From NCBI GenBank assembly GCA_002428905.1, contig DIYD01000225.1, forward strand, positions 1-12,587: a stretch of 12,587 bases of DNA, read 5' to 3'. Numbering within the stretch: position 1 is the stretch's first letter; each line of letters opens with the position of its first letter. Below are positions 1-7,404 of this stretch, in pieces. A program made the translations under genes and the position numbers. Under the pieces are notes generated by a model that saw only the letters and a program-made list of their open reading frames with translations, did not search any database and was not told the DNA's origin. This DNA comes from Bacteroidetes bacterium UBA6063. GTDB taxonomy: Bacteria; Bacteroidota; Bacteroidia; NS11-12g; UBA9320.

Positions 1-467
1 TTGTGGTTGTGTATTGGGCCATAGGCCTTGAGCCGACAGACTTCTATGTGACCAGCCGAATCGAAGATGGAATTCCCAATATGGACAATGCCTTTCGATT
101 TGTGTTCGGCCAGGGATTATGGATAATCACCGGGTCGCTCATTGCCTTTTTAATTGGACAACTTGCGGACGTTACGGTCTTTCAATGGATCAAAAGTCGT
201 ACTGGTGAAAAGAGGCTTTGGCTACGAGCGACGGGGTCGACCTTAATTTCGCAGTTCATCGATTCGTTTGTGGTCCTGTTTATCGCCTTTTACATCAGCG
301 GAGTGATGACTCTAAAGATGGTCATAGCCATCGGTATCGTGAACTACATCTACAAGTTTACCGTAGCAGTTATTCTCACGCCATTGCTCTATGTGATACA
401 TAATGCCATCGACAACTATTTAGGAAAAGATCTAGCCGAGCAGATGTTGGCCGAGGCAAGAGAATAG
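1..467 (+). CDS. Queuosine precursor transporter (YhhQ/VUT family), 3' part
   Basis: This is the C-terminal part (about 154 residues) of an integral membrane protein; the N-terminus lies outside the window. The family takes up a queuosine precursor (preQ0/preQ1-type base) across the inner membrane for modification of tRNA wobble position 34. In the visible part, hydrophobic segments lie at about residues 36-55, 82-105 and 106-135 (counted from the first full codon). The family signature RATGST at 75-80, followed by SQFIDS at 83-88 with a conserved Asp inside a membrane helix, is what identifies it. Full-length members are usually about 220-240 residues, so roughly a third is missing. The GTG at position 3 is an internal Val codon, not a start. 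The charged tail (GKDLAEQMLAEARE) ends with TAG. The next gene is on the opposite strand and converges on it, so no operon partner is visible downstream. Confidence 0.88.
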   Translation, partial: VVVYWAIGLEPTDFYVTSRIEDGIPNMDNAFRFVFGQGLWIITGSLIAFLIGQLADVTVFQWIKSRTGEKRLWLRATGSTLISQFIDSFVVLFIAFYISGVMTLKMVIAIGIVNYIYKFTVAVILTPLLYVIHNAIDNYLGKDLAEQMLAEARE

Positions 468-516
468 TTCCGATTATAGTATGTGAATCCGTTGAACAAG
501 GCTTCAACACAGGCAC

Positions 517-548
517 AAAAAAGCCCGAAGAAGCTTCCTCCCCCGGGC
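517..548 (-). terminator. Rho-independent terminator of the leftward T9SS protein gene
   Basis: Read on the minus strand, 548-523 forms a 26-base hairpin: outer stem GCCCG/CGGGC, continued inward through G-T and G-C pairs to a GAAG loop (11 pairs if G-U pairs are allowed). It is followed directly by six T (522-517). The same bases on the plus strand pair worse, because the G-U pairs become A-C, and are followed by no T run. The terminator therefore belongs to the leftward gene, whose stop codon lies 21 bases before it. Confidence 0.85.
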
Positions 549-569
549 GTGATAATATTTCACCTTTGA

Positions 570-3116
570 TTAGTTCTTTATCAAACGCTGGCGAGTCATT
601 AACGCACCAGATTGAATTTCAATAACATAAATGCCTTGTGCAATATTCGACAAATCCGCGGACAATACACGACCCTGTTCCGTAAACATTATCACATTTT
701 TTCCGTCGAGTGTACTAATTGCTATGCGCGTTTCTTCGCTAACCGGTTGATCCCATGCAATAATTACACGGTCTTTTACCGGATTTGGGTATATGCGAAG
801 CGTATTACTTTCCAGATCGATAACACTAACAAAATCAGGAAGGTTCAACACCGAATCTTTACTTGCTTCACAATCATTGATATCTGTAACGGTTAACTCC
901 GCGGTTACAGACTGATTGCCACTTGCAATGTAATCGTGGTCTGGCTTCGTCAATACACTTGTAAAGCCATCTCCAAATTTCCAGAAGTAACTTTTATAGT
1001 TTTCATTCACCGGTGCAAACGAATACGTACTGTAGTCACGGCTAAACGTGAATCCCGCATTTGGAACCGGCACAACACTAATGTAGATCGTCTCGGAGGT
1101 TGCGTTACATGCTCCCTTTGCTACTTCCAGATAGGCCGAATCGCCATCTGAAAACTGATCTTCATAATAAAAACTATCGCTCGATGTAGTGCGCAGTGCA
1201 TTGTTTACATAGAACCGATATTCATCGTTACCACTCGTACCTGAAAAGCGAATGGTATCTTCCGTACAGAAGGTGTTATTCGGACGTTGTGTTCTAAACC
1301 TCAAATCCTCGATTTGATCCACGCGAACCGAAAAATCGAGTTTTTTGGGCGGACACCCTAGATTACTGCTGTCTGTGATCTCAACCGTAAAGTTTCCTGT
1401 GAATTTCGGTGAGAAAATGAAAGACGTATCTTGAAATGGCGCTCCACCGTCAAACGACAACGAATAACGTTCATCGCTCAAACCATTAATTTCTACTGAA
1501 ACATCGTCACCATCACAGATTGCCGTATCTGCTGTAAGGGTTGCGGACAATGGACTGCATTTACCTGTTCTACAGGTCGCTTTACCAATTTCACTATATA
1601 AACAAGGCTGCCCGGTGATTCCTCGCACCCAAAGCTCATAATCTGTTTCCGGGTTAAGTCCGGTCATCGTGTGCGTTCTTCCTTGCAATCCGGATGTTGG
1701 TGCATTCCAGGTTTTTCCCTGGTCATCACTTACCTGCACTCCTCCATGGCTCGGTAACGCCAACCACTCAAAGCCAAGGCTAAACGGTTGCTTGTCATCG
1801 CAAAGTACTACCGGTGCTGCATCTCGAGTTAACACCTCGTAGGTGATGGTATCGCTGGCAGAGGTCCGACATCCATTCGCGTCGATACCATGAACATAGT
1901 ATCTCGCATGGCTATCGATTTGCACCTGATAGGACCCCATTGTGGTCGTAGCCATCTCCGCAGTATCGTTGTACCATATGTACGAATTATTTGTACTTGT
2001 TGTGCTCAAGGTAATCGGTTCGTTGAAACAAATTGAATCGTTCATATTGGTCGAAGCGATATCGGGTTTTGACGTTGTATGCATCGAAACCTTTACAGTA
2101 GGACTTGTTCTAGAACAATCGCCTAACTTCACCGTTACGTTGTAATCGCCCGGTTTTTTGGCGAATATCTTATTCCCTGTAGTTCCATCCTGCCAGGTGT
2201 ACGTAGCTCCGGCAATGAATTGTGCAATTAAAGCCGTAGAATCTCCAGGACATATCGTTCGGTTACCACCAGGCACAAAAGCCGTTGGTGCAGATTTTAC
2301 TTTTATCTTCACTGTATCGTACCTGCTCCAACCGTATTGGTTCTTCACCCGCAATATGGCATTATACGTACCACCAGTACTATACGACGTTGTAGGGTTC
2401 TTTAACGATGATATGGAAGGACTTCCACCTGGGAATTGCCACGAATATTGTGTTGCACCACCGGTAGACGAATCTGCAAATGAAACCGTAACATTCGCAC
2501 ATACCGACGTATCGTTTGTGTGTGCTTTAGCTGTTGGCAAATCAGACGAAGGCACAACATCGAATACTTTTGCATATACCTGATCTCCGCTGGTATTTCC
2601 ATTACCATTACACGCATTAATAACGGCATAGAAACGAATGGTATCCACGATAGTCGAAGGTGCTTTCCAGTCGAACTCCCACGAGACAGAGTCTGTTGTA
2701 GATGTTGTTCCTACCCGCGTGTGCTCCACATATTTGCGCACCTTGCTGTTGATCGACAAGGTTTGACGGTGTGTTCTGCTGCTTGTGATGGTGAAATCAC
2801 CGGCTGGTGTAGTATCTGACAACGTTAATGCGGTTATGTTGAAACCCCATTTACGGATTGAAGACTGCTTAAACTTCAATTTCATGTTGTAGGTTGAATC
2901 CGGAACATATCCGCCACCGGTAAAGTTGTCCTCTAACAAGAAATCACTTAACGAACCACTACCACCATTGAGTGAGGTTCCCCCATGACATCGGGTACAA
3001 TTTCGCTCGTCCGGAGCGTTGGTTAATGCTCCTCCAGGCCCATTTTGTCCGGTAAAGGAACGCATTGAAATTAAAACGAAAGCCAGCGTAAAGATTGAAG
3101 CTACTATTCTTCTCAT
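570..3116 (-). CDS. Exported multi-domain protein with choice-of-anchor V domain, CxxCH motif, PKD domains and T9SS type A sorting signal
   Basis: An 848-residue secreted protein of unknown specific role. A signal peptide covers about residues 1-23 (MRR, a hydrophobic stretch, then FTGQ). Residues 26-190 resemble the Bacteroidota 'choice-of-anchor V' (Reeler-like) domain: GPGG and TNAPDERNC are followed by CTRCH (40-44), a CxxCH motif that could bind c-type heme. A PKD-like domain lies at about 195-275 (YSWQFPGG, GTYNAILRV), cysteine-bearing Ig-like modules fill 275-435 and 515-680, a fibronectin-III-like stretch (TGLNPETDYELWVRGI) is at about 435-515, and a second PKD domain with WKFGDG is at about 690-755. 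The end (773-848; LRIYPNPVKDRV, AQGIYVIEI, RQRLIKN) is a type A T9SS sorting domain, so the protein should be carried across the outer membrane and be surface-bound or released. It may be cotranscribed with the VWA gene 83 bases upstream, but has its own promoter candidate. Ligand or adhesive target cannot be told from sequence. Confidence 0.9.
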   Translation of the reverse strand: MRRIVASIFTLAFVLISMRSFTGQNGPGGALTNAPDERNCTRCHGGTSLNGGSGSLSDFLLEDNFTGGGYVPDSTYNMKLKFKQSSIRKWGFNITALTLSDTTPAGDFTITSSRTHRQTLSINSKVRKYVEHTRVGTTSTTDSVSWEFDWKAPSTIVDTIRFYAVINACNGNGNTSGDQVYAKVFDVVPSSDLPTAKAHTNDTSVCANVTVSFADSSTGGATQYSWQFPGGSPSISSLKNPTTSYSTGGTYNAILRVKNQYGWSRYDTVKIKVKSAPTAFVPGGNRTICPGDSTALIAQFIAGATYTWQDGTTGNKIFAKKPGDYNVTVKLGDCSRTSPTVKVSMHTTSKPDIASTNMNDSICFNEPITLSTTSTNNSYIWYNDTAEMATTTMGSYQVQIDSHARYYVHGIDANGCRTSASDTITYEVLTRDAAPVVLCDDKQPFSLGFEWLALPSHGGVQVSDDQGKTWNAPTSGLQGRTHTMTGLNPETDYELWVRGITGQPCLYSEIGKATCRTGKCSPLSATLTADTAICDGDDVSVEINGLSDERYSLSFDGGAPFQDTSFIFSPKFTGNFTVEITDSSNLGCPPKKLDFSVRVDQIEDLRFRTQRPNNTFCTEDTIRFSGTSGNDEYRFYVNNALRTTSSDSFYYEDQFSDGDSAYLEVAKGACNATSETIYISVVPVPNAGFTFSRDYSTYSFAPVNENYKSYFWKFGDGFTSVLTKPDHDYIASGNQSVTAELTVTDINDCEASKDSVLNLPDFVSVIDLESNTLRIYPNPVKDRVIIAWDQPVSEETRIAISTLDGKNVIMFTEQGRVLSADLSNIAQGIYVIEIQSGALMTRQRLIKN

Positions 3117-3133
3117 AAATAATTAATACCTGG

Positions 3134-3141
3134 CAAAGGTA
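3134..3141 (-). promoter_or_regulatory. Bacteroidota -7 promoter element TACCTTTG for the T9SS protein gene
   Basis: The minus-strand octamer TACCTTTG matches the Bacteroidota -7 consensus TAnnTTTG exactly and ends 17 bases before the ATG at 3116. No convincing -33 TTG is seen at the usual 19-23 base spacing, so this is supported by one element only. It would give a very short A/T-rich leader without a Shine-Dalgarno sequence. Confidence 0.5.
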
Positions 3142-3199
3142 AGGTTGAGAGCTATTCAGATGACGCTGTTAGCGGTTTGTGGAGTAATTTGACCAAAAA

Positions 3200-4864
3200 T
3201 CAACGCAGTGCGTTCTGCATAATTTCAGTCAACAATGCTCCTTCTGCCTCCGTTTGCGTTTTGATTTTAATGAAATGACCTCCACCTCGCTGAGCCAATT
3301 TGGTCATGAAACTAATCGCTTCTTTGTCCCGGCCAAAACCAACTACAGTGGTTAACACTCCCTGGTCGCGGTAGTTCTCTGCCATTTCATACATGTCTTT
3401 GGTTGTATAGTTCGGTGAATTGAACAAACCATCCGTGGCCAGGATAATCTGGTTATTCCCATCAGAGATGTAGTTGCGTATTGCATAGTCGTATGACATC
3501 TGCAAACCTTCGGCACCATACGATCGTCCGCTTGGCTTTAAGGAATCAATTACAGCGTAAATCCGTTCCTTTTCGTTTCCGGGTGTAGAGCTTAGCTCAA
3601 CGATAGCCCTTCGGGAATACACGATGATAGTAACCATGTCCTCTTTTCGTAATGCCTCTACTACATTTTTCATGGAAAGTTGTAGCATATCCATTTTATC
3701 TCCCAGCATCATACTCGACGATTCATCGATGAGAAATACAACATTGTTTGAGGCATACTTGTCTGGGTTCAGTTGGCCCGTTTCAGAAAAATCTTCTTTT
3801 GGCACCTGGGGTACATCAGGCGTGTTGGGCACATCAGGTGTATCTTCAACATCAGGCACCTCAGCAATTAACGAAGTGTCTCGTGACGTTTGGTCCTCCG
3901 ATGATTCATCAAATATCTCATCATTGAAAATATCGTCTCCCTGCTCTGTACTCCGGCTTTCCCTCTCTTGCTCACGCTCACTCTCACGCTCTTCCCCCCT
4001 ATCCGTGCTATCATTCTCATGCACAACCATCACATCGCGCTCGATAATCCGTCTGCCTTTAAAGCGTTCATCCATTTTCCTGCGAATGCGTTCAATGGCA
4101 TCCTGATCCGATTCATCCGGCTTTTCGATTTCAATTACCTCGTCTTCCTCATCTCCAGATTCAATCTCAGGATCTATAGTCACCAATTGATCTTCAAACG
4201 TATTCCGTTCGAGTTCAACAATGATTGTTTGTGTCTGCTTATTGATATAAACCAGTTGCTTGCCTGGCATATACCCTGGTCGGGTTACATCAATTTGATA
4301 AAGGCCAATTGGAATCTTCTTCAAGGGCACTTCCGTTTTTCGGGTTTGCTCCACGAAATAATTATGCGATGTTCCAACCAGTAAAATGTCTGCCCCGGTG
4401 AGCAATTCCCCGGTTTCTTTGTCCTGAATAATGATCTTGGCAATTTCTGATCGCGACTCCAGTTTTCCCTGGCCCATAACCGGACAAGCCGTATGTGCAT
4501 CGGGGTGAAACGATATAATTTTGCCTTTCAAATTCAGATATACCGGATCGGCCCAACCACTTAAATACAACGGTTGATTCACCGTAAAGTTGCCCAAATC
4601 CTCCGTATAAAAAACCGCTTCAAGTTCCACGGTTTCACCTGGTTCTATATATCCTTGAGGCAAGTGAATGTAAAGGTTTCGTTGATACGGAATGGGGAGG
4701 AACAATACTCGATTGCTGCTTTGATTCGTAAATGTAAACGTCGCCCGTGGATTGTTCCACAGTTTAACTTTTCCGTAGTTGTGTACCGACGGAGACAACG
4801 ATTGAGCGACACCGCTAAGCGGCAAAAGCATCAAACAAATCCAACTGTATTTAATCCACTTCAA
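3200..4864 (-). CDS. Exported VWA-domain protein with DUF1573-like N-terminus and charged linker
   Basis: A periplasmic or surface protein of about 554 residues. The reading frame opens further upstream (TTG at 4915), but I prefer the TTG at 4864. It gives a textbook signal peptide, MKWIKYS, a hydrophobic core, then LSGVA|QS with cleavage after about residue 20. The longer version puts 17 extra residues before it and overlaps the promoter candidate of the divergent gene. Domains: an Ig-like DUF1573-type region (about 22-120; FTFTNQSSN, EPGETVELEAVFYT), a PEGA/carboxypeptidase-regulatory-like beta domain (about 138-220; GLYQIDVTRPGYMPG), a charged low-complexity linker (about 229-360; acidic, then Arg/Glu-rich, then TPDVP repeats), and a von Willebrand A domain (about 374-554). 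The MIDAS metal site looks intact: D380-E-S382-S-S384, S448 in the second loop, T477-D478-G479. It probably binds a protein ligand through a divalent metal ion; the partner is unknown. Confidence 0.85.
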   Translation of the reverse strand: MKWIKYSWICLMLLPLSGVAQSLSPSVHNYGKVKLWNNPRATFTFTNQSSNRVLFLPIPYQRNLYIHLPQGYIEPGETVELEAVFYTEDLGNFTVNQPLYLSGWADPVYLNLKGKIISFHPDAHTACPVMGQGKLESRSEIAKIIIQDKETGELLTGADILLVGTSHNYFVEQTRKTEVPLKKIPIGLYQIDVTRPGYMPGKQLVYINKQTQTIIVELERNTFEDQLVTIDPEIESGDEEDEVIEIEKPDESDQDAIERIRRKMDERFKGRRIIERDVMVVHENDSTDRGEERESEREQERESRSTEQGDDIFNDEIFDESSEDQTSRDTSLIAEVPDVEDTPDVPNTPDVPQVPKEDFSETGQLNPDKYASNNVVFLIDESSSMMLGDKMDMLQLSMKNVVEALRKEDMVTIIVYSRRAIVELSSTPGNEKERIYAVIDSLKPSGRSYGAEGLQMSYDYAIRNYISDGNNQIILATDGLFNSPNYTTKDMYEMAENYRDQGVLTTVVGFGRDKEAISFMTKLAQRGGGHFIKIKTQTEAEGALLTEIMQNALR

Positions 4865-4877
4865 GGCAATACTACTT

Positions 4878-4911
4878 TTTGTATAACGTTTAACTAATCG
4901 TATTAATTTTG
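4878..4911 (+). promoter_or_regulatory. Promoter candidate for the J-domain gene (TTTG-N22-TAATTTTG)
   Basis: TTTG at 4878-4881 and an exact -7 match TAATTTTG at 4904-4911 are 22 bases apart, within the range reported for Bacteroidota promoters. The predicted transcript would start near 4917, about 36 bases ahead of the TTG start at 4953. The element overlaps the upstream extension of the divergent VWA reading frame, which favours the shorter VWA start. Confidence 0.5.
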
Positions 4912-4952
4912 GCAAGTATCTTATTATTTAGGCTCAAAAACCAATCCAAAAA

Positions 4953-5816
4953 TTGATTAACTGTTATGAAATTCTGGAAGTACCCAATTTTTCGGATCAA
5001 AAGACGATCCAGAAAGGGTATTACAAGATGGCAAAAAAGCATCATCCGGATGTTTCCAACAGCAAAAACGCCGCTGAAGATTTCAAGTTAATCGCCAAGG
5101 CATACGCCATGTTGCAGGATCCTGTAACAAAGCAATACCACGATCAACTCTTACGGCAACCACCCGAACCAGAACCCGATCTTGGGCCAAAACGGACACG
5201 ACTGTCCAGAGAAGACCTGGCGCGCCGTAAGGCGGCCATGGATGAAATAAAACTTCGGAAAGATATGGCTTATTACATCCGCGACAATGAACGGTTGCCA
5301 TACAACTATCGAATATTCGGATGGCTTATTGCTTCGCTTTTGGGTTGGCAACTCGTTTACAGCCATTGGTTTGTCAATGAAGATGCGTACGACCACATCA
5401 TAGCTTTCTTCGGTGGCTTCACGTTTTTAGGGTGTAGTTTCGGTTTTTTAAATGTGTTGTACAAAAAAATGCGTTTCGACTTTTATTCTGGCCGTAAAAA
5501 GTGGAAGTTCAATGTGCGTAGCTATCAAATATGGGCTGTACTGGTGTTAGCAGGAACCTTATTGTTGCCGGTTGTAAACAACTATCGGTACAACTATCAC
5601 CTTGAGCATTATGGCGTAATGCATTATGCAAAAATTGCCAATCGCACGATGTATGACGTAACGCTGGTTTACCAACCTGAATTTGGCAGGCAGGTCATGA
5701 AACATGTCTCCACCGAGGACAAGGATCTTATTTTATCCCCGCGTAGAAACCAGATCTTGATTAAATACTCCAAAGCCAATCCACGAATTATGGAATTGGT
5801 AGAGCGAATCGACTAA
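4953..5816 (+). CDS. Membrane-anchored J-domain (DnaJ-like) protein
   Basis: A 287-residue protein with an N-terminal J domain (about 3-66): CYEILEV, helix II YYKMAKKH, the invariant HPD at 31-33 that stimulates DnaK-type Hsp70 ATPase, then FKLIAKAYAMLQDP and YHDQL. A Pro/Glu-rich hinge (69-76) and a basic helix (81-104) follow. After these come three predicted membrane segments (about 121-137, 149-169, 192-209) and a C-terminal soluble part of about 75 residues that I do not recognise. There is no Gly/Phe region, zinc-finger or classic DnaJ C-terminal domain. It is thus not DnaJ itself but a specialised co-chaperone that probably recruits DnaK to the inner membrane. The start is TTG: the frame has an upstream stop (TAG at 4929) and no ATG or GTG between it and the J domain. 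The gene ends in a 4-base tail-to-tail overlap with the next, convergent gene. Confidence 0.85.
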   Translation: MINCYEILEVPNFSDQKTIQKGYYKMAKKHHPDVSNSKNAAEDFKLIAKAYAMLQDPVTKQYHDQLLRQPPEPEPDLGPKRTRLSREDLARRKAAMDEIKLRKDMAYYIRDNERLPYNYRIFGWLIASLLGWQLVYSHWFVNEDAYDHIIAFFGGFTFLGCSFGFLNVLYKKMRFDFYSGRKKWKFNVRSYQIWAVLVLAGTLLLPVVNNYRYNYHLEHYGVMHYAKIANRTMYDVTLVYQPEFGRQVMKHVSTEDKDLILSPRRNQILIKYSKANPRIMELVERID

Positions 5817-6343
5817 CGTTTCCCTTCCCCTTTAAACTGGTCTTCTTTGTGCTTGAACAACACGTTAAATGTAGTTAGTGACCCATAAATGCGCGTGATA
5901 TACTGCTGCAGATGCACTTTTTCATCATCCATTAAGGTTTTGTTCGAATTGATGTTTTGTTCAAGAACACGTAAGCGATCTCGAACCATCACGATTTTAT
6001 GAAAGAACGTATCAATTGGTATCTCCTTCACCTGTAGGTTTTCGTCTTTAGGTTCCAGAACCAACAATCCGCCACGCCAGCGATCTCCAATCTCTACAAC
6101 TTCAGAAGTATCTGAATGCCTGGTCAGTAAGCGATATAATATGTTCTCAACTTCATCGAAACTGACCATGTTGCTTTGCGGCTCAATGGCTTCAATTATT
6201 TCGATATCGGTATCCGTACGCTCGATTTCACGCAAGCCACCTTCAAAAAAACTAACTGAAATATATTCAACACCTATCCGACAGATGATACCTTGACCAT
6301 ATGTGCTGTGTTTTATTCGTGTTCCTATTCCTAAATTATCCAT
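5813..6343 (-). CDS. Conserved Bacteroidota protein with SH3/Tudor-like N-terminus
   Basis: A 176-residue soluble protein with no signal peptide or membrane segment. Residues 5-45 (GIGTRIKHSTYGQGII, then VSFFEGGLREI) look like the small SH3/Tudor-like barrel found at the C-terminus of UvrD/PcrA helicases and in CarD-type proteins, where it binds RNA polymerase or nucleic acid. The second half is mainly helical: WRGGLLVLEPKD (89-100), KEIPIDTFFHKIVMVRDRLR (106-125), LEQNINSNK (127-135) and LQQYITRIYGSL (145-156). My recollection is that this half is strongly conserved across Flavobacteriia in proteins annotated only as hypothetical. A DNA- or polymerase-associated role is inferred from the N-terminal fold alone. 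It is transcribed divergently from the GHMP kinase gene with an exact -7 element upstream, and its stop codon overlaps that of the J-domain gene. Confidence 0.75.
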   Translation of the reverse strand: MDNLGIGTRIKHSTYGQGIICRIGVEYISVSFFEGGLREIERTDTDIEIIEAIEPQSNMVSFDEVENILYRLLTRHSDTSEVVEIGDRWRGGLLVLEPKDENLQVKEIPIDTFFHKIVMVRDRLRVLEQNINSNKTLMDDEKVHLQQYITRIYGSLTTFNVLFKHKEDQFKGEGKR

Positions 6344-6362
6344 TTGATTATTGTTTGATGGT

Positions 6363-6370
6363 CAAAAGTA
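6363..6370 (-). promoter_or_regulatory. -7 element TACTTTTG for the SH3/Tudor-like protein gene
   Basis: The minus-strand octamer TACTTTTG matches TAnnTTTG exactly and ends 19 bases before the ATG at 6343. A TTTTG lies further upstream, but at a spacing that is short for a -33 element. It sits 21 bases from the plus-strand element of the divergent gene, so the two promoters share the same short 60-base region. Confidence 0.5.
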
Positions 6371-6391
6371 CAAATCCACGACAACAAAACT

Positions 6392-6399
6392 TAAATTTG
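6392..6399 (+). promoter_or_regulatory. -7 element TAAATTTG, four bases before the GHMP kinase ATG
   Basis: TAAATTTG is an exact TAnnTTTG match and is separated from ATG (6404) by only GTGT-type sequence of four bases. Transcription from it would start at or next to the A of ATG, giving a leaderless mRNA. No TTG is found at the usual -33 spacing, which lowers confidence. Confidence 0.5.
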
Positions 6400-6403
6400 T
6401 GTA

Positions 6404-7342
6404 ATGCAGTTTTATTCCAGGGGTAAATTGATGTTGTCGTCTGAGTATGTGGTACTTGGCGGTGCTAAGGCATTAGCTGTGCCCACACAAGTGGGACAAT
6501 TTATGGAGGTAGAGCATTTCCCTGAAGATGGTGTATTACACTGGTCAGCTGTTGATCACACCGGTTTCTGCTGGTTCATTGCGTGTTTTGACCTGACCGA
6601 CTTAAGCCTCATTTCAACTACCTACCCTGCAGGTTCCAACCGACTCGTCAGGTTACTTGAATACATTAAGAAGAACAGCGATGTATTGGATTCGGAAGAC
6701 AGTATACACATTACCACCTTGCTAGAATTTGACCGCAACTGGGGACTAGGATCCAGTTCTACGCTTGTAGCAAATCTCGCTAAATGGTCAGGGGTAGACC
6801 CAATAGAACTGCTACACGCAGGTTTTAACGGAAGTGGCTACGACGTAGCTGTTGGAATGGAAAATGCACCGGTGGTGTACCACCTTAAAAACAGGAAACC
6901 GTTTTGGGAAACCGTTGATTGGGCGCCTGTATTTAGTGACCGATTATTCTTTGTGTATCTGGGTCAAAAACAGAATTCCGAAAAGGAGGTAAATGCTTTT
7001 AATGTTGACGCATTGAGTAAAGCCGATATCGACTTTTTTGACAATATCACGGATGATATACTGAGTTGCCACGAATTGCCGGAGTTTGAAACATTACTGA
7101 CAAAACACGAAGAGTCTTTAGCTAAAATTCTTGGTCGTCAAACGGTCAAACAACGCTTATTCCCCCAGTACAAAGGAGCGATTAAATCGTTAGGTGCCTG
7201 GGGAGGTGATTTCATTCTGGCCACCGGAACTGAGGCCGACCGGGAGTTCTTTGTGCACGAAGGCTATGCGCTTGTTATTTCATGGGATGACATGATCAAT
7301 ACAACCGAGAAGGTCAATGGCGCTGTAAATGGCAATGTGTAA
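6404..7342 (+). CDS. GYDxA-family GHMP kinase, candidate phosphomevalonate kinase
   Basis: A 312-residue cytoplasmic small-molecule kinase of the GHMP superfamily. Visible motifs: N-terminal substrate-binding strand FYSRGKLMLSSEYVVL (3-18, the usual GKLxLxGEY form), the ATP-binding loop WGLGSSSTL (113-121), GSGYDVAVG (143-151), which is the GYDIA/GYDVA signature naming this Bacteroidota family and carries the likely catalytic Asp147, and motif 3 LGAWGGDFILAT (263-274). ATG at 6404 is supported because homologues begin right at this beta strand. The family is found with mevalonate-pathway genes in Bacteroidota; here MvaD and mevalonate kinase are encoded 2.8 kb downstream in a separate operon. 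Because no classical phosphomevalonate kinase is visible, this enzyme is the natural candidate for the phosphomevalonate to mevalonate diphosphate step. That substrate assignment is inference. An exact TAAATTTG element ends four bases before the start. Confidence 0.88.
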   Translation: MQFYSRGKLMLSSEYVVLGGAKALAVPTQVGQFMEVEHFPEDGVLHWSAVDHTGFCWFIACFDLTDLSLISTTYPAGSNRLVRLLEYIKKNSDVLDSEDSIHITTLLEFDRNWGLGSSSTLVANLAKWSGVDPIELLHAGFNGSGYDVAVGMENAPVVYHLKNRKPFWETVDWAPVFSDRLFFVYLGQKQNSEKEVNAFNVDALSKADIDFFDNITDDILSCHELPEFETLLTKHEESLAKILGRQTVKQRLFPQYKGAIKSLGAWGGDFILATGTEADREFFVHEGYALVISWDDMINTTEKVNGAVNGNV

Positions 7343-7404
7343 CACATATCCAGGTTGTCTTCGTCATTAGACCGCTTTCACGTTTATCGGGTCATGTTCA
7401 TACA

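Noticed and set aside
491..508. Plus-strand hairpin gttgaa/ttcaac after the transporter gene
   Set aside because: The 6-base-pair stem is not followed by a T run, so it is not a credible intrinsic terminator.
2158..2583. 141-codon plus-strand frame
   Set aside because: It lies wholly opposite the T9SS protein gene, whose domains are clear; the product shows no recognisable motif.
3165..3175. CGCT/AGCG mini-hairpin between the VWA and T9SS genes
   Set aside because: A four-base stem with no T run is not enough for a terminator; cotranscription of the two genes cannot be excluded.
3624..4106. 160-codon plus-strand frame rich in Ser
   Set aside because: It is antisense to the charged linker of the VWA gene; the Ser-rich composition is what the reverse complement of Glu/Arg-rich codons gives, and there is no start context or family similarity.
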